Below are positions 18,985 through 26,666 of a stretch of 33,181 nucleotides of DNA, piece by piece. The position numbers and the translations under genes were made by a program. The stretch comes from Ectothiorhodospiraceae bacterium. Its GTDB lineage: Bacteria > Pseudomonadota > Gammaproteobacteria > Nitrococcales > Halorhodospiraceae. Position 1 is the first letter of the stretch; each line of letters starts with the position of its first letter. The stretch spans positions 1-33,181 of the forward strand of contig PULM01000031.1 of assembly GCA_003552345.1 (NCBI GenBank), in the 5' to 3' direction. Under the pieces are notes generated by a model. The model was not told the origin of the DNA and searched no databases. It saw only the letters and a list, made by a program, of their open reading frames with translations.

Positions 18985-20445
18985 ATGCTCGATCGCCTCT
19001 TCCGAACCGCCACTGCGCTGCTGATGGCGGCACTGCTCCTGACCACCGCGGCCCTGCAGCCGTTGCAGGCGGAGCGGGTTCAGCTGCCGCAGCTCGGCAC
19101 CCCCGGGGCCGACGCCCTGCCGGTGCACAAGGAGCGGGAGCTTGGCGCCGAGATCATGCGCCAGGTCCGCCAGCACCTGCCGCTGCACGAGGACCCGGAG
19201 AGCAACGAGTACCTCCAGAGCCTGGGGCAACGGCTGGCGGCGCACAGCAATGCGCCCGGGTTCGGCTACAGCTTCTTCCTGGTCGAGGACGACCAGATCA
19301 ACGCCTTCGCCCTGCCCGGCGGATACATCGGGCTGCACACCGGGCTGATCCGCGAGACCCGCACCGAGAGCGAGCTCGCCGGCGTCGTCGCCCACGAGAT
19401 CGCCCACGTCACCCAGCGACACATTGCCCGGCAGTACGCCCAGTCCCAGCAGCTCAATCTGCAGACCGCCGCCGCCGTGCTGGCGGCCATCCTGGTCGGC
19501 TCGCAGAACCCGCAGGCCGGCAGCGCCGCGGCCATGGCCGGCATCGCTGCCCCCATCCAGCAGCAACTCGGCCACTCCCGGGCCCATGAACAGGAGGCCG
19601 ACCGGGTTGGCCTGCACAACCTGGTGGCCGCGGGGCTCGACCCCCAGGGCATGCCCGGATTCTTCGAGCGCCTGGCCGACGCCTCACGCTTCGCCGAGGA
19701 CCCGCCGGAGTACCTCAGCACCCACCCGCTGACCGATCGACGCCTCAACGAGACGCAGCGCCTGGCCGAGCGCCTGGAGGGCGGCGCCGTCTACGAGAGC
19801 GGCCACCACGCCTTCATCCGGGCCCGGCAGCAGGTATTCAGCCATGAGCAGCGCAGCACCAGCGCCGTCGCCTTCATGCAGGATCAACTGCGGCGCAGCG
19901 CCGACAATCCCACCGAGCGGGCCGCCGCCCTCTACGGCCTGGCCCTGGCGCTCTCGCGCGAGTCCGGGCAGCACAGCCAGGCGCTGGCGCTGCTCGATAC
20001 CCTGAGCGCCATCGAGGGTGAACGGCTTTACGTCCTGCTGGGCCGCGCCGAGATCCTGCGCGCCGCCGGCGACACCGAGCAGGCACTGACCACCTATCAG
20101 GAGGCCCGCTCCCTCTACCCGGGCAGCTGGGCGACCACCTACCGCCTGGCCGAGACGCTCCTGGATACCGGCGACGCCGAAGAGGCCCGCCGACTGCTGG
20201 CCCGCGCCACCCGCGGGTCCGACGGCTCGACACAGCTGCTTCGCCTGCTCGCCGACGCCGCCCACGCCTCCGGGCGCGAGGCCGAGGGCTACATCGCCCT
20301 GGCCGAGCACTACCGCGCCCGCGGCGAGCACAGCCTGGCCGTGGCGCAGCTCAACAATGCCATCCGCCACGCCGGCGAGGATCGCTACCAGCGCGCGCGC
20401 GCCGAGGCCCTCAAGGAGCGCTGGACACAGCGCAACGCGGACTAG
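18985..20445 (+). CDS. bepA: M48-family periplasmic metalloprotease/chaperone with TPR region, BepA (YfgC)-like
   Basis: Signal peptide; HEIAH zinc motif (GVVAHEIAHVTQRH); C-terminal TPR-like repeats. Confidence 0.9.
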   Translation: MLDRLFRTATALLMAALLLTTAALQPLQAERVQLPQLGTPGADALPVHKERELGAEIMRQVRQHLPLHEDPESNEYLQSLGQRLAAHSNAPGFGYSFFLVEDDQINAFALPGGYIGLHTGLIRETRTESELAGVVAHEIAHVTQRHIARQYAQSQQLNLQTAAAVLAAILVGSQNPQAGSAAAMAGIAAPIQQQLGHSRAHEQEADRVGLHNLVAAGLDPQGMPGFFERLADASRFAEDPPEYLSTHPLTDRRLNETQRLAERLEGGAVYESGHHAFIRARQQVFSHEQRSTSAVAFMQDQLRRSADNPTERAAALYGLALALSRESGQHSQALALLDTLSAIEGERLYVLLGRAEILRAAGDTEQALTTYQEARSLYPGSWATTYRLAETLLDTGDAEEARRLLARATRGSDGSTQLLRLLADAAHASGREAEGYIALAEHYRARGEHSLAVAQLNNAIRHAGEDRYQRARAEALKERWTQRNAD

Positions 20446-20497
20446 CCAGTGCTTCCGCGACGTTAGTAGACTGCCGCGGCACCCTGGGAGCGCGGTC

Positions 20498-21295
20498 ATG
20501 GCGTCCGGCGAAGCTTTCAACCACGAATGGATCCTGCGCATGGGCGATGCCACGCCCGTCGGCGTGCTGTGGCGCGCCCTGCAGGCTGACGGCGGAAGCC
20601 CGGGGCCGGCCTGCGACACGGCCTTCCAGGGCCTGCGCAGTCAACTCGACACCACCCTGAGCGGGCTGAACGCCGTGGCAACCTCGGCTGGCGCCACCGG
20701 CGAGGACGGCGTCGACCCGGCGAACGAGACCCCGCAATGGCTGACGCCGTGGCTGCAGACCCTCGCCCGCCTCGGCCCCTGGCAGCACGGCCTGGAGCGC
20801 ACCCAGGGGCTGCAGATCGCCCTGGATCGCTACCTGCATGCCCACGTCGAGTGCGCGCGAATCCTGCTGGATTCGGTCCGCGCCGGCCTCGACACCCTGG
20901 AGCAGCGCCTGCAAATGGCCGCGCAGGACCCGCAGCGGCCGCTGCCCGAGGACTACCGTACGCTCTACGAGTGGTGGCTTACCGACAGCGAGGCCTGCTA
21001 CGAGCAGGCCCTCGCCTCGGCGCAGTGGGCCGAGGCCTTCGGTCGCCTGGCCAACGCCACCACCGCCCTGGTCGATCGTTACCAGAAACAGCTCGACGCC
21101 GGCCTGCGCACCCTGGACCTGCCCAACCGGGATGACTTCCTCGACACCCAGCGCCGCCTGGTTGAGCTCGAGCGCAGCCAGCGGCGCAACACACCGGGCG
21201 ACGAGCTGGCCGCCCTGCGCAATGAGGTCGCCCGCCTGCGCGATGAGGTGGGCGCCCTGCGGGCGGAACGCACACCGGGACACCGGGAGCGGTGA
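20498..21295 (+). CDS. phaE: Class III PHA synthase subunit PhaE
   Basis: 265 aa; helical protein whose stop (TGATG) overlaps the phaC start; LPEDYRTLYEWWLTDSEACYEQALASAQWAEAFGRLANA fits PhaE. Confidence 0.82.
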   Translation: MASGEAFNHEWILRMGDATPVGVLWRALQADGGSPGPACDTAFQGLRSQLDTTLSGLNAVATSAGATGEDGVDPANETPQWLTPWLQTLARLGPWQHGLERTQGLQIALDRYLHAHVECARILLDSVRAGLDTLEQRLQMAAQDPQRPLPEDYRTLYEWWLTDSEACYEQALASAQWAEAFGRLANATTALVDRYQKQLDAGLRTLDLPNRDDFLDTQRRLVELERSQRRNTPGDELAALRNEVARLRDEVGALRAERTPGHRER

Positions 21296-22335
21296 TGGCG
21301 CAGTCGCCATTCGACCACCCGCTGCATGACTGGCAACGCCGCCTGATCGAGACCCTCGAGCAGGCGGCGGAACTGCCCGTGGACACCCGTGGCGCCACCC
21401 CCTTCACCCACCACGGCGAGGTGGGCCCGGGGATGCACCTGCGCCGCTACGCCCCCCAAGCGGCTACCGGGCAACGCCCGGTGCTGATTGTCTACTCGCT
21501 GGTCAACCGCCCCTTCATCCTGGACCTGACCGAGCGCCGCTCACTGATCGCCGCCCTGACCCGGGCCGGGCACCCGGTCTACCTCCTCGACTGGGGTTAC
21601 CCGAAAGGCGCCGACCGCTTCCTCGACCTGGGCGACTACATCGACGACTTCCTGGCCACCGCCGCCGAGGAGGTCGCCGCCAGAGAGGGCGCCACAGCGG
21701 ACCTGCTTGGGGTCTGCCAGGGGGGCGTGTTCGCGCTGTGTCTGGCCGCGCTGCAACCGCAGCGGGTCCACCGACTGGTGAACCTGGTCACACCGGTGGA
21801 CTTCCACACCCCCGGGGACCAGCTCAGCCGTATGGCACAGGGGGTCGACTTCGATCAGGCGGCGCAGACCCTCGGCAATGTCTCGGCGGAATGGCTCAAC
21901 AGCGTCTTCGTCGCCCTCAAGCCCTACCGACTGTTGGCCCAGCGCTATATGGAGCTGCCCGAGCTGGCAGACCACCCCGAGGCCCTCCACGACTTTCTGC
22001 GCCTGGAACGCTGGATGTACGACAGCCCGGATCAGGCAGCGACCGCCTTCGCCGAATTCGGCCGCGAATGCTACCAGCGCAACGGTCTGCTCAACGGCAC
22101 CCTGACCCTCAACGGCCGGCCGGTGCGCCTTTCCGCCATCGAACAGCCGGTGCTCAATGTCTACGCCGAGCAGGACCACCTGGTCCCGCCAGCGGCAGCG
22201 CGCGCACTCGGCGCCCATGTCGGCTCCACGGACTACGGCGAACTGGCTTTCCCGGGAGGGCATCTGGGTGTGTTCATCAGCCGCCGGGCTCACGCGGAGC
22301 TGCTGCCGCGGATCGTTGCCTGGCTCGCGGAGTGA
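21295..22335 (+). CDS. phaC: Class III poly(R)-hydroxyalkanoate synthase subunit PhaC
   Basis: Lipase-like box GVCQGG; LVNLVTPVDFHTPGDQL; ERWMYDSPDQA; catalytic-type AEQDHLVPP and GGHLGVFIS. Confidence 0.95.
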   Translation: MAQSPFDHPLHDWQRRLIETLEQAAELPVDTRGATPFTHHGEVGPGMHLRRYAPQAATGQRPVLIVYSLVNRPFILDLTERRSLIAALTRAGHPVYLLDWGYPKGADRFLDLGDYIDDFLATAAEEVAAREGATADLLGVCQGGVFALCLAALQPQRVHRLVNLVTPVDFHTPGDQLSRMAQGVDFDQAAQTLGNVSAEWLNSVFVALKPYRLLAQRYMELPELADHPEALHDFLRLERWMYDSPDQAATAFAEFGRECYQRNGLLNGTLTLNGRPVRLSAIEQPVLNVYAEQDHLVPPAAARALGAHVGSTDYGELAFPGGHLGVFISRRAHAELLPRIVAWLAE

Positions 22336-22438
22336 GGAGGGATGACGCACTGCCACATGACGGAGGCTTGCAGCCCCCCGCCGCGTTGATCACAATCATG
22401 CACCCATAGCGGGCGGCGACCGGGCCGGGGTCACGCCC

Positions 22439-22463
22439 AAAAAAAACCCCCTCAAAGAGGGGG
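22439..22463 (-). terminator. Strong rho-independent terminator on the minus strand
   Basis: Minus strand CCCCCTC-TTT-GAGGGGG followed by T8. Confidence 0.92.
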
Positions 22464-22607
22464 CAAGGAGTTGGCGACATAGGTCTCCAGGGAGGAGACG
22501 CCGCCAGGAGGAGACCGGCTAACAAAACGTTGGCTCCCTCGGGAGCCCTACCGCTGACTCACCCGCATCCGCGATCGCGCGCTTCGAGTGATTCGGCGTT
22601 GTTGCTA
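22439..22607 (-). ncRNA. Candidate small RNA in the phaC-phaB intergenic region (about 169 nt)
   Basis: Own sigma70 promoter (TTGACA-17 nt-TATCAT) and U8 terminator; hairpins GGCTCC-CGAG-GGAGCC and GTCTCC-TCCCT-GGAGAC; duplicated GTCTCCTCC motif; no credible ORF. Confidence 0.65.
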
Positions 22608-22613
22608 CGCAAC

Positions 22614-22642
22614 ATGATAGCCTCGTCACATTGCGCTGTCAA
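22614..22642 (-). promoter_or_regulatory. Sigma70 promoter for the candidate sRNA
   Basis: Minus strand TTGACA (22637-22642), 17-nt spacer, TATCAT (22614-22619). Confidence 0.75.
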
Positions 22643-22647
22643 ATAGT

Positions 22648-22685
22648 TGCCTGCCCCGCACTATTAATGAGCTGCGGGGCAGGCA
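22648..22685 (-). terminator. Hairpin downstream of phaB
   Basis: 13-bp inverted repeat TGCCTGCCCCGCA / TGCGGGGCAGGCA with 12-nt loop, 9 nt beyond the phaB stop; weak U-tract. Confidence 0.6.
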
Positions 22686-22694
22686 GCCCCAAAC

Positions 22695-23441
22695 CTAGAA
22701 GCTGCAGAACTGCCCGCCGTTGACCGGCACATTGGCCCCCGTGATGTAGCCGGACTCATCGGCCACCAGGAAGGCGATGACCCGGGCGATCTCCTCGGGC
22801 TCGGCCATGCGTCCGGCCGGGATCTGGGCGACGATCTGCTCACGCACGTTGTCCGGGATCGCCGCCGTCATGCTGGTCGCCACGTAGCCCGGCGAGACGG
22901 TGTTCACCGACACCCCCTTGCGCGCATTCTCCTTGGCCAGGGCCATGGTGAAGCCGTGCATGCCCGCCTTCGCCGCGGAGTAGTTGGCCTGACCGAACTG
23001 CCCGGTCTGACCATTGACCGAGGCGACATTGACGATGCGCCCGAAGCCGCGATCCCGCATGCCGTTGAGAAACTGGCGCGTGACGTTGAACACGCTGTCC
23101 AGGTTGATGTCGATGACATCCTGCCAGTCCTTCTGTTCCATCTTGTGGAAGAAGGCATCGCGGGTAATCCCGGCAAGGTTGACCAACACCTCGACCTCAC
23201 CGTACGTCTCGGCCAACTGCCCGGCCATCCGCTGGCAGGATGCGTAATCCGCCACGTTGCACTCCACGTAGCCGACCTCGTGGCCCTCCTCGCGCAGCTG
23301 CGCCTGCCACTCGTCGATGCGCTCCGCCTTGGCGTCCACGCAAGTGGTAACCACGCGATATCCCTGCGCGGCGAGTTCGCGACAGACAGCGGTGCCAATC
23401 CCACCGTTGCCTCCGGTTACCAGGGCCAAACGACCTGCCAT
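22695..23441 (-). CDS. phaB: Acetoacetyl-CoA reductase
   Basis: SDR fold MAGRLALVTGGNGGIGTAVCRELAAQGYRVVTTC; NVASVNGQTGQFGQANYSAAKAG catalytic region; C-terminus NVPVNGGQFCSF; PHA locus context. Confidence 0.94.
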   Translation of the reverse strand: MAGRLALVTGGNGGIGTAVCRELAAQGYRVVTTCVDAKAERIDEWQAQLREEGHEVGYVECNVADYASCQRMAGQLAETYGEVEVLVNLAGITRDAFFHKMEQKDWQDVIDINLDSVFNVTRQFLNGMRDRGFGRIVNVASVNGQTGQFGQANYSAAKAGMHGFTMALAKENARKGVSVNTVSPGYVATSMTAAIPDNVREQIVAQIPAGRMAEPEEIARVIAFLVADESGYITGANVPVNGGQFCSF

Positions 23442-23516
23442 AACGGTATTCCTCGCTTTTCTGCATTGGGCTTGCACACCGGGGCGCACGGCGTTTGCCG
23501 CGCTGCACCACTATTG

Positions 23517-23573
23517 TGCATCGCAGCATCTGCTGCGCTTACGAAGCTTATGCTGCGATGCAGCGAGTGTCAA
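23517..23573 (-). promoter_or_regulatory. phaB promoter with candidate PhaR operators
   Basis: Minus strand TTGACA-CTCGCTGCATCGCAGCA(17)-TAAGCT; inverted TGCATCGCAGCA (23517-23528) and TGCTGCGATGCA (23551-23562). Confidence 0.65.
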
Positions 23574-23661
23574 CGACACAAGAAAACCCAACGACCCCGG
23601 GGGCGGGCACGGGGCAGGCGATACAGAGGCAGGCGGGGTACAACCGGGGTGGGTGCAGGAA

Positions 23662-23696
23662 GCGGGGCGCGGGCCTGGCGGCCCTGCGCGCCCCGC
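23662..23696 (-). terminator. Hairpin downstream of phaR (no U-tract)
   Basis: GCGGGGCGC-GGGCC-tggc-GGCCC-tgc-GCGCCCCGC. Confidence 0.5.
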
Positions 23697-23706
23697 GGGG
23701 GGCGGT

Positions 23707-24240
23707 CTAGTCGCCCTGCGACTCGCCGCCGTCCTGATCCTGACGGTGGCGCCCGGGTCCGCGGTTGGAGGCGGGCGGATCCTCGAAGCCGCCCCCCTCC
23801 TCTTCACGGCCGCTGTCCAGCCCGCTCATCTGCCGCCACAGGGCCAGATTCCGCTCCGCGAACTGGGTCATGATGTTCATGGGGTTGTGATCCATGAACT
23901 CCCGGGTGCGCTGCTGGAAGACCCGCTGCTGATCCGCCCAGAGCTCCAGGCTCTTCTCCAGATAGCTGGTGAGCATGTTCTGCATGTTGCCGCCGTAGGC
24001 GCGGATCAGCTGCGCCAGCAGCTGACTAGAGAAGATCGGCTCGCCCTCTTCCTCCTCCTCGCTGATAATCTGGAGGAGGATGCTGCGGGTGATATCCTCG
24101 CGGGTCTTGGCGTCAACCACCTGGAAATCGACGCTCTCGAGCACCAGCCGCTTGACGTCCGCCAGCGTGATGTAGCTCGAGATCGCCGTGTCGTAGAGAC
24201 GGCGGTTGGGATACTTCTTGATGATCCGGGTATCTGACAT
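23707..24240 (-). CDS. phaR: Polyhydroxyalkanoate synthesis repressor PhaR
   Basis: N-terminal PHB/PHA accumulation regulator domain RIIKKYPNRRLYDTAISSYITLADVKRLVLESVDFQVVDAKTREDITRSILLQII. Confidence 0.96.
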   Translation of the reverse strand: MSDTRIIKKYPNRRLYDTAISSYITLADVKRLVLESVDFQVVDAKTREDITRSILLQIISEEEEEGEPIFSSQLLAQLIRAYGGNMQNMLTSYLEKSLELWADQQRVFQQRTREFMDHNPMNIMTQFAERNLALWRQMSGLDSGREEEGGGFEDPPASNRGPGRHRQDQDGGESQGD

Positions 24241-24266
24241 TCAGGGCCTCCGGCGCGGGCACACGA

Positions 24267-24295
24267 ACCGTATGCTGCAGTGCATAGAGTGTCAA
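24267..24295 (-). promoter_or_regulatory. phaR promoter with candidate autoregulatory PhaR operator in the spacer
   Basis: Minus strand TTGACA-CTCTATGCACTGCAGCA(17)-TACGGT; same architecture as the phaB promoter. Confidence 0.6.
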
Positions 24296-24378
24296 GCGAG
24301 TTGCTACCATGGGGGCAGCTCTCACGAGACGCTGGCCCGCCCCGGCCGGCCCTACCGAACCGCAACCGAGGTCAGCAC

Positions 24379-25224
24379 ATGGGCAACGCCGAACGGGCGG
24401 CTACGCTGGAGCGGCTGGGCGATTCCGACACCCTGCCCGCCCTGCCCTACGTCGCCCACGACATCCTGGTGGTCACCAGCCATAACGAGGTGAACATCAG
24501 CGAGGTGGCCGAGACCCTGGCCCGCGAGCCCGGGCTGGCGGCGCGTATTGTTGCTGTTGCCAATTACGCCTTCTTCTCCCGGCGCGAGACGGTCTACTCC
24601 CTGGAGCAGGCGGTGATGCGCATCGGGCTCAACCGGGTGCGCGTACTGGCCACCTCCCTGCTGCTCAATGACCTCTTCCGCACCGCCCCGTGCCCCCACT
24701 TCCAGCTCCAGCGCTACTGGCACGAGGCCCTGGGCACGGCCTTCTGCGCCGCCCGCCTCGCCCCGGACTGCGCCCCCGGCGAGAGCCGCGACGCCGCCTA
24801 CCTGGGCGGCGTGCTGCACAGCATCGGCCTGCTGCTGCTGGTGCACATCTTCCCCCAGACCATGGACCAGGTCCTGGCCGAACACGAGCGCGACCGGGAG
24901 CGGTCGCTGGCCGGACTCACCTTCCGCGCCCTGGGCTGCGACTACGGCGAGGCCGGCGCGTTGCTGCTGCGCGAGTGGTCGGTACCCGAGCCGATCGCCG
25001 TCACCGCCGGCAACGCCCATCGTGAGCGCTACGAGGGCCCCCACGCGGATCTGGTGGCCACCGTCCGCTTCGCCAACGAGTGGCTGCAGCGCGGCTTCGA
25101 CCCGACGCAGTGCGCCGACGCCCCGGCCATCGCGCAGCCTAAACTCGAGCGGGTCAGCGCAGCCTGCCGCGAGGAGTACGAGGCCCTGGCCGCTTTCGCC
25201 CAGCTGCTCAGCGGCGACGCGTGA
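24379..25224 (+). CDS. HDOD-domain signalling protein
   Basis: LPALPYVAHDILVVTSHNEVNISEVAETLAREPGLAARIVAVANYAFF...VYSLEQAVMRIGLNRVRVLATSLLL, typical HDOD pattern. Confidence 0.88.
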   Translation: MGNAERAATLERLGDSDTLPALPYVAHDILVVTSHNEVNISEVAETLAREPGLAARIVAVANYAFFSRRETVYSLEQAVMRIGLNRVRVLATSLLLNDLFRTAPCPHFQLQRYWHEALGTAFCAARLAPDCAPGESRDAAYLGGVLHSIGLLLLVHIFPQTMDQVLAEHERDRERSLAGLTFRALGCDYGEAGALLLREWSVPEPIAVTAGNAHRERYEGPHADLVATVRFANEWLQRGFDPTQCADAPAIAQPKLERVSAACREEYEALAAFAQLLSGDA

Positions 25225-26590
25225 GCGCGCCGCCCTCATCGCCGTCAGCCAGCGAGAGGAACCCGGCGGCCTTGTCCTCGGTCTCCTGTAGCTCGGCGGC
25301 ACAGGTGGAGTCCGCCACCACCCCACCACCGGCCCAGTAGGTCATGCAGCCATCGCCGCAGGTGGCGGTGCGGATGGCGATGCTGGTATCCATGCGCCCG
25401 TCCAGCCCCAGGTAGCCGATCGCCCCGCAGTACACCCCGCGCGGCCCGGGTTCGAGCTCGTTGATGATCTCCATGGCCCGACGTTTCGGCGCCCCGGTGA
25501 TCGAACCGCCGGGCAGACAATCGCGGAGCAGGTCGGTGGCCCGCCTGCCCGGGGCCAGGCGCCCGGTCACGGTGCTGACCAGATGGTGCACAGAGGCGAA
25601 CCGCTCACCCCGGCACAGCGAAGGGACACGGACGCTGCCCACCTCGCACCCCTTGCCCAGATCGTTGCGCAACAGGTCGACGATCATCACGTTCTCTGCC
25701 CGGTCCTTGGCGCTGCTCATCAGCTCGTGCCGGGCTGCCGCATCCTGCCCCGGATCGGCCGACCGCGGGCGGGTGCCCTTGATCGGCTCCGTGGTGACCT
25801 GGCCGTCGGCATCCAGGCGCAGAAACCGCTCCGGCGAGAGGCTGAGCACATCCACACCGGGCACACGCAGCCAGGCCGCGAAGGGCGCCGGCGAGGCGCC
25901 GCGCAGGGCCAGATAAGCCGCCTGCGGATCACCGCGATAGGGCACCGTGAACCGGCGGGCCAGATTGACCTGATAGCAGTCGCCGGCGTGCAAGTAAGCC
26001 TGCACCCGGCGGAACGCCGCCGCGTACCCGTCGGCCTCCGGCTCGCGCCGGATCGCGCCGACCGTGGACCAGGGGCACGGATCCGAGGCCCCCTCCTGGC
26101 GCTGCACCACATCGGCCAGCCAGGCCTCGTCGAGGTGTCGCCCCACGGCCATGGTCCAGCCCTGCTGATGATCCGTGATCAGCGCCTGCTCGTAGAGCCC
26201 CACGGCCATCTCCGGGAGCGCCGGATCCGCCCCCGCCACCCCCATCAGCCGTCGCCCCAGGTCGTAGCCGAAGTAGCCCACCGCCCCACCGGTGAATGGC
26301 CAGCGCGGGTCAACCGGCAGCGGCCCCAGGGCCTCGAGCTCGGCGGCCAGGTGGCTCAGCGGATCGCCGCTGCGCTGCTCCACCTGCTCACCCCGGCGGA
26401 TGGTCGTCTGCCCGCCGGCGGCCACCAGGGTGGCCACCGGCCGGGCCACGAGGATGTCGTAGCGCGCCGCAGCGCAGCCGCCATGCCCCGAGTCGAGCCA
26501 CGCCGACCACGGCTCGCCGCCGAGCACACGCAGGGCCGCAGCCCCGTCAGCAAGATACGGCAGGCTTCGGGATTGCAGGGATGCAGACAC
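25208..26590 (-). CDS. pabB: Aminodeoxychorismate synthase component I
   Basis: Chorismate-binding enzyme motifs: PIKGTRPR, AENVMIVDLLRNDLGKGCEVGSVRVPSLC, LPGGSITGAPKRRAMEIINELEPGPRGVYCGAIGYL. Confidence 0.92.
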   Translation of the reverse strand: MSASLQSRSLPYLADGAAALRVLGGEPWSAWLDSGHGGCAAARYDILVARPVATLVAAGGQTTIRRGEQVEQRSGDPLSHLAAELEALGPLPVDPRWPFTGGAVGYFGYDLGRRLMGVAGADPALPEMAVGLYEQALITDHQQGWTMAVGRHLDEAWLADVVQRQEGASDPCPWSTVGAIRREPEADGYAAAFRRVQAYLHAGDCYQVNLARRFTVPYRGDPQAAYLALRGASPAPFAAWLRVPGVDVLSLSPERFLRLDADGQVTTEPIKGTRPRSADPGQDAAARHELMSSAKDRAENVMIVDLLRNDLGKGCEVGSVRVPSLCRGERFASVHHLVSTVTGRLAPGRRATDLLRDCLPGGSITGAPKRRAMEIINELEPGPRGVYCGAIGYLGLDGRMDTSIAIRTATCGDGCMTYWAGGGVVADSTCAAELQETEDKAAGFLSLADGDEGGALTRRR

Positions 26591-26666
26591 AGTGATGATG
26601 CTCCGGACTGATCAGATCGTTTAACCTCGGCACGATAAAAAAACCTACGCTCGACGGAGGAGAAGC

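Noticed and set aside
22277-22525. 82-aa minus-strand ORF over the sRNA terminator
   Set aside because: Runs through a hairpin and U-tract and into the phaC 3' end; more consistent with non-coding RNA.
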